Shown: in pieces, positions 17,995-26,237 of the stretch | How positions within the stretch are numbered: position 1 is the first letter of the stretch | Layout of the letters: each line of letters opens with the position of its first letter | NCBI GenBank assembly: GCA_030605085.1 | Contig: JAUWBH010000059.1 | Location: 1 to 30,832, forward strand | Direction: 5' to 3' | DNA length: 30,832 nt | Origin: Promethearchaeota archaeon | GTDB lineage: Archaea; Asgardarchaeota; Lokiarchaeia; Sigynarchaeales; SOKP01 | Made by a program: the position numbers and the translations under genes | The notes under the pieces: model-generated | Told to the model about the DNA's origin: nothing | Databases searched by the model: none | The model's input: only the letters and a program-made list of their open reading frames with translations

Positions 17995-18447
17995 TCAAAT
18001 ATTTTTTTCTAAAAATACCAAAGTGAGATTTTCGTCAATTTTTTCTCTTTTAAATACTTTATATCTTAGTTTTTCGTATAAATAGAGGTTTTTCTTGCTC
18101 TTATGACCTGTAAATAATTCAAATCTATTAACATCTACGAAGCTCGATTCTATTTTTTCCATTAATTTCGTACCTATTCCTTGATTATGAAAGTCTGGAT
18201 GAACAATCAGCCTTCCAATATTACAAGTGTTATCTTCCTTATATGCCCTCACAGAGCCTACTATTTTATTGCCAATAACAGCTTTAAGAAATATATACTC
18301 AGAGAAATCGTTTTTTATTTCATCAAAGGTCTGAATTAGTGGTGGAATAGTGTAATCGTTATAAATCTTTGCTTGAATTTGAAAAGCCAACTTTTGAAGG
18401 TTAAGAATTTCTCGTAAATCTGTGTCGGAGGCTTTTTCTACTTTCAT
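17995..18447 (-). CDS. GNAT-family N-acetyltransferase
   Basis: A 150-residue protein with a complete GNAT fold. IVGSVRAYKEDNTCNIGRLIVHPDFHNQGIGTKLMEKIE contains motif A, with the acetyl-CoA binding Q/R-x-x-G-x-G/A in HNQGIGTKL. RFELFTGHKSKKNLYLYEKLRYK matches the C-terminal part, including the Tyr that often acts as general acid. It transfers an acetyl group to an unidentified amine. It converges with the HEAT gene and is a single-gene unit. Confidence 0.9.
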   Translation of the reverse strand: MKVEKASDTDLREILNLQKLAFQIQAKIYNDYTIPPLIQTFDEIKNDFSEYIFLKAVIGNKIVGSVRAYKEDNTCNIGRLIVHPDFHNQGIGTKLMEKIESSFVDVNRFELFTGHKSKKNLYLYEKLRYKVFKREKIDENLTLVFLEKNI

Positions 18448-18480
18448 TAGTGTCTCAACTTTATTTTAAATTAGAAAGTT

Positions 18481-18536
18481 CCAGAAAGCTTTTTAGTTTT
18501 TTTTATCTTCGTCTTAAAATTTATAATCTTTTTATG
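18481..18536 (+). repeat. 56-bp direct repeat, copy A
   Basis: Matches 20707-20762 at 54 of 56 positions. It contains a TATA-like TTTATAATC 9 nt before an ATG (18534). From that ATG a 29-codon frame (MSRDFRLLDGIRTTIFRDVG, ending in TAA) runs on, which may be the start of a gene cut by insertion. The two copies bracket the orphan gene at 18863. Confidence 0.85.
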
Positions 18537-18862
18537 TCCAGAGATTTTCGCTTACTTGACGGAATTAGAACAACAATTTTTAGGGATGTGGGAGATCCAT
18601 CGAAAAATTGGCAAGGTAATTAAAATTATAAAATAAGGCAAATTTAATTTTTATGATAGAGCATAAATCCATAATTCTCCACAGTTTTATGATATAAAAG
18701 AAACAAAGTTCTATTTTACATGTAATAATGATAATCATTGATCCTGTTAAGGAATTATATGGGGAAAACAATCGTGGGGAAGTTACAAGAAATTGACCGT
18801 TACAATATGTGGTTAACAGATAATAAGTACAAAAAAATAAGTTTTTAGTTAAAGCGCAGAAA

Positions 18863-20524
18863 ATGGACCACCGAGAAAAGAAAAACATTCGGAAAAATAC
18901 GGAATTGTTTTGCTCAGAGTCATGTAAGAGCACCAGATGTTTCGATACAGGAAGGCAAGATCTGTGTATAAGTCTGCCCGAATTTGGAATTAAAAATAGT
19001 TTTGTCACAACAGGAATTTCACTAACGCCTGAACAGATGAAAATTGTAATTCATGCATTAAGAAGGGAGGTTATAAGCTCTAATCCTAAGTCTCTTAGCA
19101 AATTATCCAAAACCTTTGATTTTTATTTGTCTGATGTATCACTTGGTGAAATAGCCTTAAAAAATTTTCCGCAAGATTACATTAGGATTTGGAAAAAAAA
19201 AACTCCAACCGTTAAATATACAGAACAAGATGACATATTATTTAAAACTTTATTTGAACAATTGGGAACTTATGATAACGTTAGGCTAAGAATAATTAAA
19301 GATACTAGCGGTAAAAAGACACCCAAAGTAATAACTATTTCAAAAAGACTTAAAAATTTATTTAAAGGAAGAAAAGATCTCTTTTTAGGATTTTCTACTT
19401 ACGATGATTGGTTTAATTCATATAGTAAACAATATGAATTAGCTGTTAAGGGAGGATTTAAGACTTTTGTTTATTCTGAGAATGATGTTAAAAAATGGAT
19501 CTCTCTTTTTGAACAAATGGGCTTTTTTTCATCTGTCGCAAAATTTCTTAAAAATATTAGCAAAGGAAAGAATTCCCCAGAATTTAGAACAATCCAAAGG
19601 AGAATTAATGAGTATTTTGAATTGAACAATATGGATTTCTTAAGTTGGGTTAAAAAATATCATAATAATTTCTTTGTTTGGGAAGCTCAGAAAAGAAAGG
19701 GAATATATACCACTAAAGACGACGAATTTTTGATTAAATCATACGAACAGTTAGGAAATTTTCCTGAAGTTTCAGAGAATTTCTACGAGCTTTTTGATAT
19801 TAAAATTAAATATCAAACAATTATTGCACGCCTTAGTAAATATTTTGGTGAAGGATTTGAGTCTTGGAGAGCACATTATTTCAATTCAGTCAATGGAAAA
19901 AATTATTATATTGGCAAATTAATTCATAATGTTTTGGAATACCTTTTTGTAAAGTTCTCAATTTCAAATAACTTAACTTCCTTTTTTGAAGTAAGACATA
20001 GAATTTATTCAAACAATTTTCGTGTAGATAATGCAATAATTAGGAATAGAACTTTTACTGATGTAATAGAAAAAAATCAAAATATTTTACTCATTCCAAA
20101 AAATATAAAAATAATTACTATCGACTATACAATTGCTAGGCATGAAGAAGATTTTGAAGATAAACTTCTAAAATATCATGGACCTAAAACATTTTTGATA
20201 GTTGTTGCTCTAAAGAACGATATATTTAAAACTAATTTTTATAATAATTTACATAGAGTAAATAATAATGTAGCTATTCTTAATATTCAAGATTTTTCGA
20301 GTTTTATGAATTATGAATCTGATCCTAAAATTAAACAAGTTTATCGTGATTCCATCCTATTGGCTCGGAATGCCAATGAAAGAGACACGAATATGAAAAA
20401 TTTAGCTAACTTATCGCAAAAATTTAAAAAAGAACTTGATTTAATAAAAAATAAATTTAGTCATAATTCATACATTAGATATATTAGAAAAAAAGGTTTA
20501 GATTACCTTCTTTATCAACCTTAA
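18863..20524 (+). CDS. Orphan protein with tandem helical modules and nuclease-like C-terminus
   Basis: A 553-residue protein of no family I recognise. Three modules of about 65-70 residues (about 120-190, 205-266, 284-339) share acidic start, LFEQLG/LFEQMG/SYEQLG, a short link, a T-I-x-x-R-L stretch and a final F-x-x-W-x-x-x-Y, suggesting repeated DNA-binding helix bundles. The C-terminal part (about 350-470) reads EVRHRIYSNNFRVDNAI then ITIDYTIARHEEDFEDKLL, compatible with a PD-(D/E)XK-like fold in which Asp389 and Asp421 could be acidic residues. No lysine matches the expected position well, so catalysis is unproven. The first ~50 residues are Cys-rich and may not be translated. A fragment of a paralogue follows at 20552. 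A mobile or defence role is inferred from context. Confidence 0.6.
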   Translation: MDHREKKNIRKNTELFCSESCKSTRCFDTGRQDLCISLPEFGIKNSFVTTGISLTPEQMKIVIHALRREVISSNPKSLSKLSKTFDFYLSDVSLGEIALKNFPQDYIRIWKKKTPTVKYTEQDDILFKTLFEQLGTYDNVRLRIIKDTSGKKTPKVITISKRLKNLFKGRKDLFLGFSTYDDWFNSYSKQYELAVKGGFKTFVYSENDVKKWISLFEQMGFFSSVAKFLKNISKGKNSPEFRTIQRRINEYFELNNMDFLSWVKKYHNNFFVWEAQKRKGIYTTKDDEFLIKSYEQLGNFPEVSENFYELFDIKIKYQTIIARLSKYFGEGFESWRAHYFNSVNGKNYYIGKLIHNVLEYLFVKFSISNNLTSFFEVRHRIYSNNFRVDNAIIRNRTFTDVIEKNQNILLIPKNIKIITIDYTIARHEEDFEDKLLKYHGPKTFLIVVALKNDIFKTNFYNNLHRVNNNVAILNIQDFSSFMNYESDPKIKQVYRDSILLARNANERDTNMKNLANLSQKFKKELDLIKNKFSHNSYIRYIRKKGLDYLLYQP

Positions 20525-20551
20525 GAATAGAAATAATCAATGCCCTAGAAC

Positions 20552-20722
20552 GATTATACAATTGCTGAGCATGAAAGGGATTTTGAAGACAAGCTTTTGA
20601 AAGGTTATCACGGAGCTAAAAATTTTTTGATAAATTATCACGGAGAATCTTCTTTGTATTACGATGATTTTCAATATTGGTCAAGATTTTTAGAAGAATT
20701 AAATTTCCAGAAACCTTTTTAG
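20552..20722 (+). pseudogene. Remnant of a paralogue of the orphan gene
   Basis: Encodes DYTIAEHERDFEDKLLKGYH then GAKNFLI, closely matching DYTIARHEEDFEDKLLKYHG of the gene just upstream, and ends at TAG 20720-20722. No start codon is present. Its last bases run into direct repeat copy B, so repeat and paralogue appear to have been duplicated together. Confidence 0.75.
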
Positions 20723-20762
20723 TTTTTTTTATCTTTGTCTTAAAATTTATAATCTTTTTATG
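20707..20762 (+). repeat. 56-bp direct repeat, copy B
   Basis: Matches 18481-18536 with two mismatches. It overlaps the end of the paralogue remnant and ends in ATG, which opens only a ten-codon frame. The rest of the gap up to 20858 shows no gene. A run from here to copy A spans about 2.2 kb. Confidence 0.85.
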
Positions 20763-20858
20763 GAGTTTTTTAATAATCTTTTTTTTTTCTAATCCATTTT
20801 GTTTACACAATATATAATTAATTAAAATCAAACCATTAAGTATTTTTTACGATTTAAT

Positions 20859-22388
20859 ATGACGGAAAACGAGGTTGATCACGAGCAAGCTAGTACCAAA
20901 TATAAATATTCCTTTGATTACATTCAAAAGAAACTCGAAGGTAAAAAGATTTCTTAACTAAAGAACTTGCTTAGAAGAGATTCTTACGGAATGTTAATGA
21001 AAGAAATTATCCGAACTGGTGTTTGTACTGAATGTGGGACTTGTGCCGCTGTGTGTCCCGTTTTAGAATGGGACGAATTAGCAGGTCAACCAAAATTAAT
21101 CGGAAAATGCACGGGTTGTGGGATATGTTATAATCAATGTCCTAGGACGATTACTGATCCTATCCAGCTAATGGGCGAATTTAAAACGGGATATGTGGCT
21201 AATACGAATATTCCTGAAGTAATTGGAGGTCAGGATGGGGGAACAGTGACTAGTCTTTTATGCTATCTATTTGACGAACATTTAATCGATGCCGCAATAG
21301 TGACAATGAGAGACCCAAATAACCCGTGGCATCCTGTTGCTCAGATTATAACAAGTAAAGATGATGCCATAAAATCTTCGGGCTCTATTTATAGTCATTC
21401 TCAAACGGTTGAGGCATTAATGGAAGCTATTCGTAAAGATTATCGTTCAATTGCGTTTGTTGGCACGCCGTGTAATATAGATGCAGTTGACAAAATGTTT
21501 AGTAGTCCTACGGGAATGTTAAAATATTTTATGCGATGCCACGTACTCAAGATTGGGTTGTTCTGTATGGATTCTTTTGCACCAGAAGCGTTATATCCAT
21601 TTTTTGAAAAGGAAGGTATCGATTTGGCTAAAGTCGTTAAAATGGACATTAATAAAGGTAAATTCCATTTATATTACGAGAATCAAGAAGAACCAGTTAA
21701 ATCTTTTACAATTAAACAATTAGACAAGTTTAAATCAAGTAGCTGTAATTTCTGTACTGATTTGGCGGCAGAAAAAGCGGATCTTTCAGTAGGTTCAGTA
21801 GGAAGCGGTCCTAATAAAAATACTGTTTTTGCTAGAACGGGTATGGGTGCTGAAATTATAGAAGATGCTGCTGAGAAAGGATATTTGAAAATAGAATCTT
21901 TTAACGCAATAAATCTGAACGCTGTACTATTTTTAGCGAAACTTAAGAAAGTATCTCAATATACCATCCAAAGAAGAAAAGTTTTCATTGTAAAAGACAC
22001 TGCTGAGGTAGAAGAGCCAAGAATTGAAACTAAACCTGAAGAAGTAGATGTTACAACTAAAACTTTACTTGGTGCAAGAAGGGCATTAAGCGTTACTCAA
22101 AAGTTAAAGGAAAATGAAAAGTCTATTGAATTTTCAATTACAAATACTATAGGATTTACTTTAGAAGGCATTAAAATTCGGATTGCGACTCTTGACGAAT
22201 TATTTGAGAAAAATGTGTGGAACACAAAAATTAAAGAAATGTTTCCTTTTGAGGCCCTTGAGATAAATTATCCTTTGGATATTAAGGATGGTGAAGAAAT
22301 TTCGGGAAATGTATTAGTTGAAGCGTCTACAGAATCTTTTGGGAAGATATTTTCCAGAACTTATAAATTAAAAAAAGAAACATCGTGA
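20859..22388 (+). CDS. FrhB-like oxidoreductase fused to a beta-rich domain, interrupted by TAA (frhB3)
   Basis: A third FrhB-type protein. From ATG 20859 the frame reads MTENEVDHEQASTKYKYSFD and then IQKKLEGKKIS, meets TAA at 20955-20957, and continues in the same frame with LKNLLRRDSYGMLMKEIIRT. Clusters CTECGTCAAVCP and CTGCGICYNQCP are followed by DGGTVTSLLCYLFDEHLIDAAIV, VGTPCNIDAVDKM and CNFCTDLAAEKADLSVGSVG of the FrhB family. The last ~110 residues (from about KTLLGARRALSVTQKL) are rich in alternating hydrophobic residues and look like an Ig-like or CARDB-like beta sandwich, not usual for FrhB. Translation could restart at TTG 20967 or ATG 20991. The stop could be a mutation or a pair of compensating indels. 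It is unlinked to the hdrA operon but is an obvious paralogue of its FrhB genes. Confidence 0.8.
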
Positions 22389-22639
22389 ATTATTTTAAAT
22401 TGTAAAAATATCAAATGTATTGAATTATTGGATGTTTTAATTTAGATCCGTCTTTAATAAAAATATAATCTTTTTCATCAAGATTTACATCTAAATTCCT
22501 GTTCTTTTTATTATATTGTTTGAAATTCATCCAGAAAGTAACAACATCTAATTTTTTTCGCTCCAAATTTGCTATTAAACTTATTATATTTATATTACAT
22601 AAATTTATATACAATTTAAGATATTGTATACTTGATATT

Positions 22640-22942
22640 ATGAAGACGTTATCATTTCGAATTGATGAGAAGGAAGAAAAAGAGCTCGAGGCTATAGCTA
22701 AGAAAATGAAAATTGATAAATCTACCCTTGCTCGCAAGGCAATTGCACTAGGAATTAAAGATTTGAAAAAGAAAGAGGCATTTGAAAAAGTGAGATTACG
22801 AAAATGGACGATCTGGAAAGCCGCAGAATATTGTGGTGAATCATATCGATCACTCCTACATTTATTGCGAGAAGAAAATATCCCATTTCCTCTCTCCATT
22901 GAAGAATTAAAACGTGAATTTAATGAGAATAGCAGTGAGTAA
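22640..22942 (+). CDS. Antitoxin, RHH and UPF0175-like
   Basis: A 100-residue protein starting at MKTLSFRIDEKEEKELEAIA, a ribbon-helix-helix DNA-binding start. It continues with KWTIWKAAEYCGESYRSLLH, then ENIPFPLSIEELKREF, the UPF0175 pattern. UPF0175 proteins accompany DUF3368 PIN toxins, as here, and usually bind the toxin and repress their own operon. The start at 22640 is chosen over upstream codons because the RHH motif begins there. Its stop overlaps the toxin start by 20 nt. Confidence 0.85.
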   Translation: MKTLSFRIDEKEEKELEAIAKKMKIDKSTLARKAIALGIKDLKKKEAFEKVRLRKWTIWKAAEYCGESYRSLLHLLREENIPFPLSIEELKREFNENSSE

Positions 22943-23447
22943 TTCTGGTCCATTAATTCATCTAGCAAAAGTAGGTTTAATTGATTTTTTACTTAGACTT
23001 TTTGATAAAATTCTGATCCCCGAATCAGTTTATGATGAAGTGGTAATAAAAGGTAAAGAAAAAGGACATTCTGATGCACTAATTATTGAACAAGCTATTT
23101 TGGATAATAAGATCGAAGTGAAAAAAGTAGAAATAGGAAATGAAGAATTTATCTCATCCAAATTACACCCAGGAGAACTTAAAGCTATAAAACTTACTTT
23201 CAATTCAAAGATTAAACTCATTTTATTAGATGATGAAGAAGCCAGAATCTTTGCTAGAGGATTGAATCTTAAGGTAAAAGGAACCCTAGGAATTCTAATT
23301 GATTTAGTAAAAAATGGGTATTTTAATTTAAAAAAAGCTTTCCATTATCTAAGGGAGTTAAATTCCATAATGTATTTATCATCCGATGTGTATAATTATG
23401 TAGAAGATGAGCTTAAAAAGATAAATGGAAAGGAATATTCCGCTTGA
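22923..23447 (+). CDS. PIN-domain toxin (DUF3368)
   Basis: A 174-residue PIN-like RNase. AVSNSGPLIHLAKVGLIDFL matches the DUF3368 start (SNxSPLIxLxxIG), LIPESVYDEV holds the second acid, HPGELKAIKL the third, and LLDDEEARIFARGLNLKVKG the C-terminal acids. It is expected to cut RNA when unbound from the antitoxin. ATG 22923 is used because MRIAVSN begins the conserved strand and fits the 20-nt overlap with the antitoxin. Confidence 0.88.
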   Translation: MRIAVSNSGPLIHLAKVGLIDFLLRLFDKILIPESVYDEVVIKGKEKGHSDALIIEQAILDNKIEVKKVEIGNEEFISSKLHPGELKAIKLTFNSKIKLILLDDEEARIFARGLNLKVKGTLGILIDLVKNGYFNLKKAFHYLRELNSIMYLSSDVYNYVEDELKKINGKEYSA

Positions 23448-23504
23448 AATTAATATTTCAATATATATATAAAGAATATATTATTCGTTGTTTGAAAGGT
23501 CTTT

Positions 23505-23540
23505 TCGAAACAGAACTTCCCGCGGGAGTATGATCGAAGA
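23505..23540. other. GC-rich self-complementary patch
   Basis: CTTCCCGCGGGAG lies in an AT-rich gap of 262 nt, within a TTCG...CGAA outer pair. It resembles a small hairpin. No gene is visible in the gap. Confidence 0.3.
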
Positions 23541-23709
23541 TATACAAAAAAATATGCAATTTTTTTTAAAAATCTATGTGAAAAGGAATTTAGGCAAAAT
23601 AATATTCAGTTTATTTATGGTTATGAGTTTAAATTTCCTTGATTATTAAAGTTAAATTTAATGAATAATTTTATAAATCAAAAATAAATTAATAATAGAG
23701 GAAAAAAGT

Positions 23710-24652
23710 ATGAAAATTAGTTTGGTAGGTCTTGGAGGTTGCGGAAAAACTTCAGTATATTCAGTTGCTTTTGCTGAAGCAACACCAGAGCAAACCAAAT
23801 CCTTAAGCCCTACGATACTCTACGAGACAAGACGTCATCTTTTCCTTGGCTTACAAGTCGGTATATTCGATTTCGGTGGGCAAACAGATTAGAACTATTG
23901 ATTTTAACCTGGCCTAAGAACAATACAGAAAGGAATATATGGATAAGCCTGAGATATTTAGAGGGACTGATATCTTAATCCCTATTGTTGATCTCCATGA
24001 TCCTGATAAATACGATGAAGCAAAAGAATATTTTGTTGGGCTATTAGATATATACCGTAAAAATAACGAAAAACCAAAAATATTCTTGTTCTTGCATAAA
24101 TATGACACGGAGAGCTATCAAAAGGAATTATTAGATACTAATGTAAAAAATGCGAAAGAGATTTTTTTAGATTTGTTTAAGGATTACGATTTTAATCATA
24201 TGCTTACTAGTATATACGAACACGATAAATTAGCGAAAACATTTCGAGACATATTGATGTCCTCGTATGCCGAGTTAAAAGGCCATGTCGAAAAAGCAGA
24301 GGCGCAGCTTAAAGAAATTAAAGCTAAAATCATTGTTGCGGATATTTCGGGAAATGTTATCGTCCATAACGTTCAAGGAGTTAGTAGGGGATTAACTTTA
24401 AGAGGCGATTTAAGAGACTTTATTAACGCTTGCAACACTGTGCGCGAAAACATCTTTATGTCTGATTCAGCTGAATTTAAGGGTCGAACTGACGAGGGAA
24501 AAGAAATCGAACTGTACATTTTTAAATACATCATCTCCGTACTTGTGATGAGTTCTGGAGAGTTAGATAGAGATTCGCAGGATAAACTCAACATATTATT
24601 AAAAGATATGAATCTTTTTGCGGATTTAATAATTTCAGCGCATACAGATTAA
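23710..24652 (+). CDS. Rag/Gtr-like small GTPase interrupted by a 34-nt insert
   Basis: Two coding parts, 23710-23883 and 23918-24652, join in frame to give about 302 residues. G1 is GLGGCGKTSV, G2 includes the Thr in SLSPTILYE, G3 is DFGGQ, and the G4-like motif is HKYD as in Rag GTPases (HKMD). The C-terminal part (AKIIVADISGNVIVHN onward, with LRGDLRDFINACNTVRENIF) resembles a roadblock/longin fold as in Rag proteins. Joining the parts gives GGQEQYRKEYMDKPEIFRGT, a natural Rag sequence. Without removal the first frame hits TAG eight nt after the break. GAGG (about 23699-23702) precedes the ATG. Rag relatives control nutrient signalling in eukaryotes; Asgard copies are common but their role is unknown. 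Confidence 0.8.
23884..23917 (+). other. 34-nt stop-containing insert in the GTPase (candidate intron)
   Basis: Precise removal joins CAA (Gln of DFGGQ) to GAA and restores the conserved frame. Boundaries are ambiguous by two bases because both ends carry AA. The insert carries several stop codons in the GTPase frame. At its start TGGGC can pair with GCCTA, and CAG with CTG, leaving AAA as a three-base bulge at the 5' junction. The expected second bulge of a bulge-helix-bulge intron at the 3' junction was not found, so the intron reading is tentative. Confidence 0.5.
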
Positions 24653-24950
24653 CTTTTTTTATTTTTTATATTTTTTTATTTTAAATCGTTCTTTCATTTT
24701 CTTTTTTGAGTTCACTATGATTTTATTACTTTCTTCACCGTAAATAATTTGGGCGGGTTTTTCTGTAAGGGATTATCTCTAAAGAGAAGGTAGATTCAAT
24801 AGAACAATTTTTTTTAGCAATTTTAAAAGATTAAAATTTAATTATTCGAAAACTATAAGTAATTTTTTCGGAGAATAATTTTAGTTAGCTAAGCAAATCT
24901 TACAATTGTTTAGCGAAACTTAAATTTTTAGACTAGATTTTATCATTAAT

Positions 24951-25217
24951 ATGACGATTGTAAATATTAGTAACCATGGAAGAATAACTATTCCAGCGGA
25001 TTTAAGAAAGAAATATGGATGGAAAGATGGAGATAAAATCATAATCATTGATCACCCTTTAGAAGGGATTAAGATTTTACCCTATATTTCAGAAGAAAAA
25101 TTACAAGGTATTTTAGATAAAAATTCAGGAATTAAAATAATAAAAGATGTTTCTGAAGAAAGAAAGTTAGAAATTAAAAAAGAAAGGGAAAGATTGTACA
25201 AAATAGCTTTAAAATGA
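24951..25217 (+). CDS. AbrB/SpoVT-like DNA-binding protein
   Basis: An 88-residue protein. NISNHGRITIPADLRKKYGWKDGDKIIIID is a clear AbrB/MazE swapped-hairpin domain (G-R-I-T-I-P-x-x-x-R). The second half is a charged helix. Family members repress nearby genes or act as antitoxins. No toxin gene follows directly, since the next gene is convergent, so a transcription-regulator role is more likely. The 298-nt upstream gap shows no gene, only AT-rich sequence and a short GC patch near 24750. Confidence 0.85.
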   Translation: MTIVNISNHGRITIPADLRKKYGWKDGDKIIIIDHPLEGIKILPYISEEKLQGILDKNSGIKIIKDVSEERKLEIKKERERLYKIALK

Positions 25218-25224
25218 AAAATTT

Positions 25225-25965
25225 TTAGGACTTGTTATTGTTTTTTATTTTAAGTAATTTCTCCAAATCTGCTAAAGTGCCGCGATAATTCGGTTCGGGT
25301 GTATTTGGATCAAATTCTTTATTCGATCCCAACACTAGGAATGTTTTCAATCCTAAATTTGCAGCCATCATATCTTTATCTTCATCACCAACCATCAAAC
25401 ATCGCTCTGCAGGATGACCAATTTCCTCTAATATTTGCTTATAATAAATAATATTGGGTTTGTTTGCGCGTGAATTTTCAAAAGTAGTTATTAACCGAAA
25501 TGGAAAATCAGTAACGGGTACACCTGCCCATTCAAGCCGTTGTACTATTGCAGTCTCAGGTAAAAGAGGTGTAGTGGCAATGACTACATCGATACCTCGA
25601 TCAAAAGCCAGTTGAACAACTGAGCGAGCTTCAGGTTTTCTTCGAGTATATCTACGCAACTCAGGAAAAACTTGATCGTAGAAATTATCGAAAATTGGCT
25701 CAATTTCTTCGCGTTTATATCCAATTAACGGGAAAAAAATCTCTTCAAAGACCTTCTCGTTTGTTTTGGTCCCATCGTTTTTATCTAAAGCCGCAGACGC
25801 TTTCAAAAGGCATGGAATGAGCTTTTTTGGTGCGATAAAATGGGCCAAGCTCTCAGATAATAGCTTTAAATATTGTTGTATAAATAAATCCAAATTAACA
25901 GCGAGTAAAGTACCATCCAAATCAAAAAGAATGGCTTTTATGTCGCTGTCTAAACTTTCTCTCAT
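25225..25965 (-). CDS. HAD-family hydrolase
   Basis: A 246-residue haloacid dehalogenase-type phosphatase. Motif I ILFDLDGTLL supplies the nucleophile Asp and general acid Asp, motif II is VIATTPLL, and motif IV is MVGDEDKDMMAA, with a Lys (ANKPN) as motif III. A helical cap lies between motifs I and II, as in phosphoglycolate phosphatase. Substrate is not evident. It is a single gene converging with the AbrB-like gene. Confidence 0.9.
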   Translation of the reverse strand: MRESLDSDIKAILFDLDGTLLAVNLDLFIQQYLKLLSESLAHFIAPKKLIPCLLKASAALDKNDGTKTNEKVFEEIFFPLIGYKREEIEPIFDNFYDQVFPELRRYTRRKPEARSVVQLAFDRGIDVVIATTPLLPETAIVQRLEWAGVPVTDFPFRLITTFENSRANKPNIIYYKQILEEIGHPAERCLMVGDEDKDMMAANLGLKTFLVLGSNKEFDPNTPEPNYRGTLADLEKLLKIKNNNKS

Positions 25966-26149
25966 TATTACGCTCTTAAAATATCAAATTAAATTAAAAG
26001 TTATCCATTCTTTTTTTAGGGAATTCAATAATTCTATAAAATAACGATTGTTGAATTAAAGAATCGGGAAGATTTGTTAGTTGATTAAAATATAAATGTA
26101 ATTTCTGTAATGAAGAAAGTTAACTTATTGACTCTGGAAGTTTTCATTA

Positions 26150-26237
26150 AATGATTGATAATCTTCTGCTTGTTTAACATCTTTTAATAACCATCCAATG
26201 ATTGATAATCTTCTGCTTGTTTAACATCTTTTAATAA
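26150..26237. repeat. Tandem 47-bp duplication at the 3' end of the nuclease-like gene
   Basis: A 41-bp unit occurs at 26150-26190 and again at 26197-26237 with a 6-nt spacer, unit length 47. Because 47 is not a multiple of three, reading into the second unit changes frame. Before duplication the protein would have ended KQAEDYQSFNENFQSQ; it now ends QSLDGY. Confidence 0.9.

Noticed and set aside
22411..22968. A 185-codon minus-strand frame over the antitoxin
   Set aside because: It overlaps the clear RHH/UPF0175 antitoxin and has composition typical of a shadow frame.
23884..23917. Spliceosomal-type (GT-AG) intron
   Set aside because: No GT-AG pair is possible at the boundaries that restore the frame.
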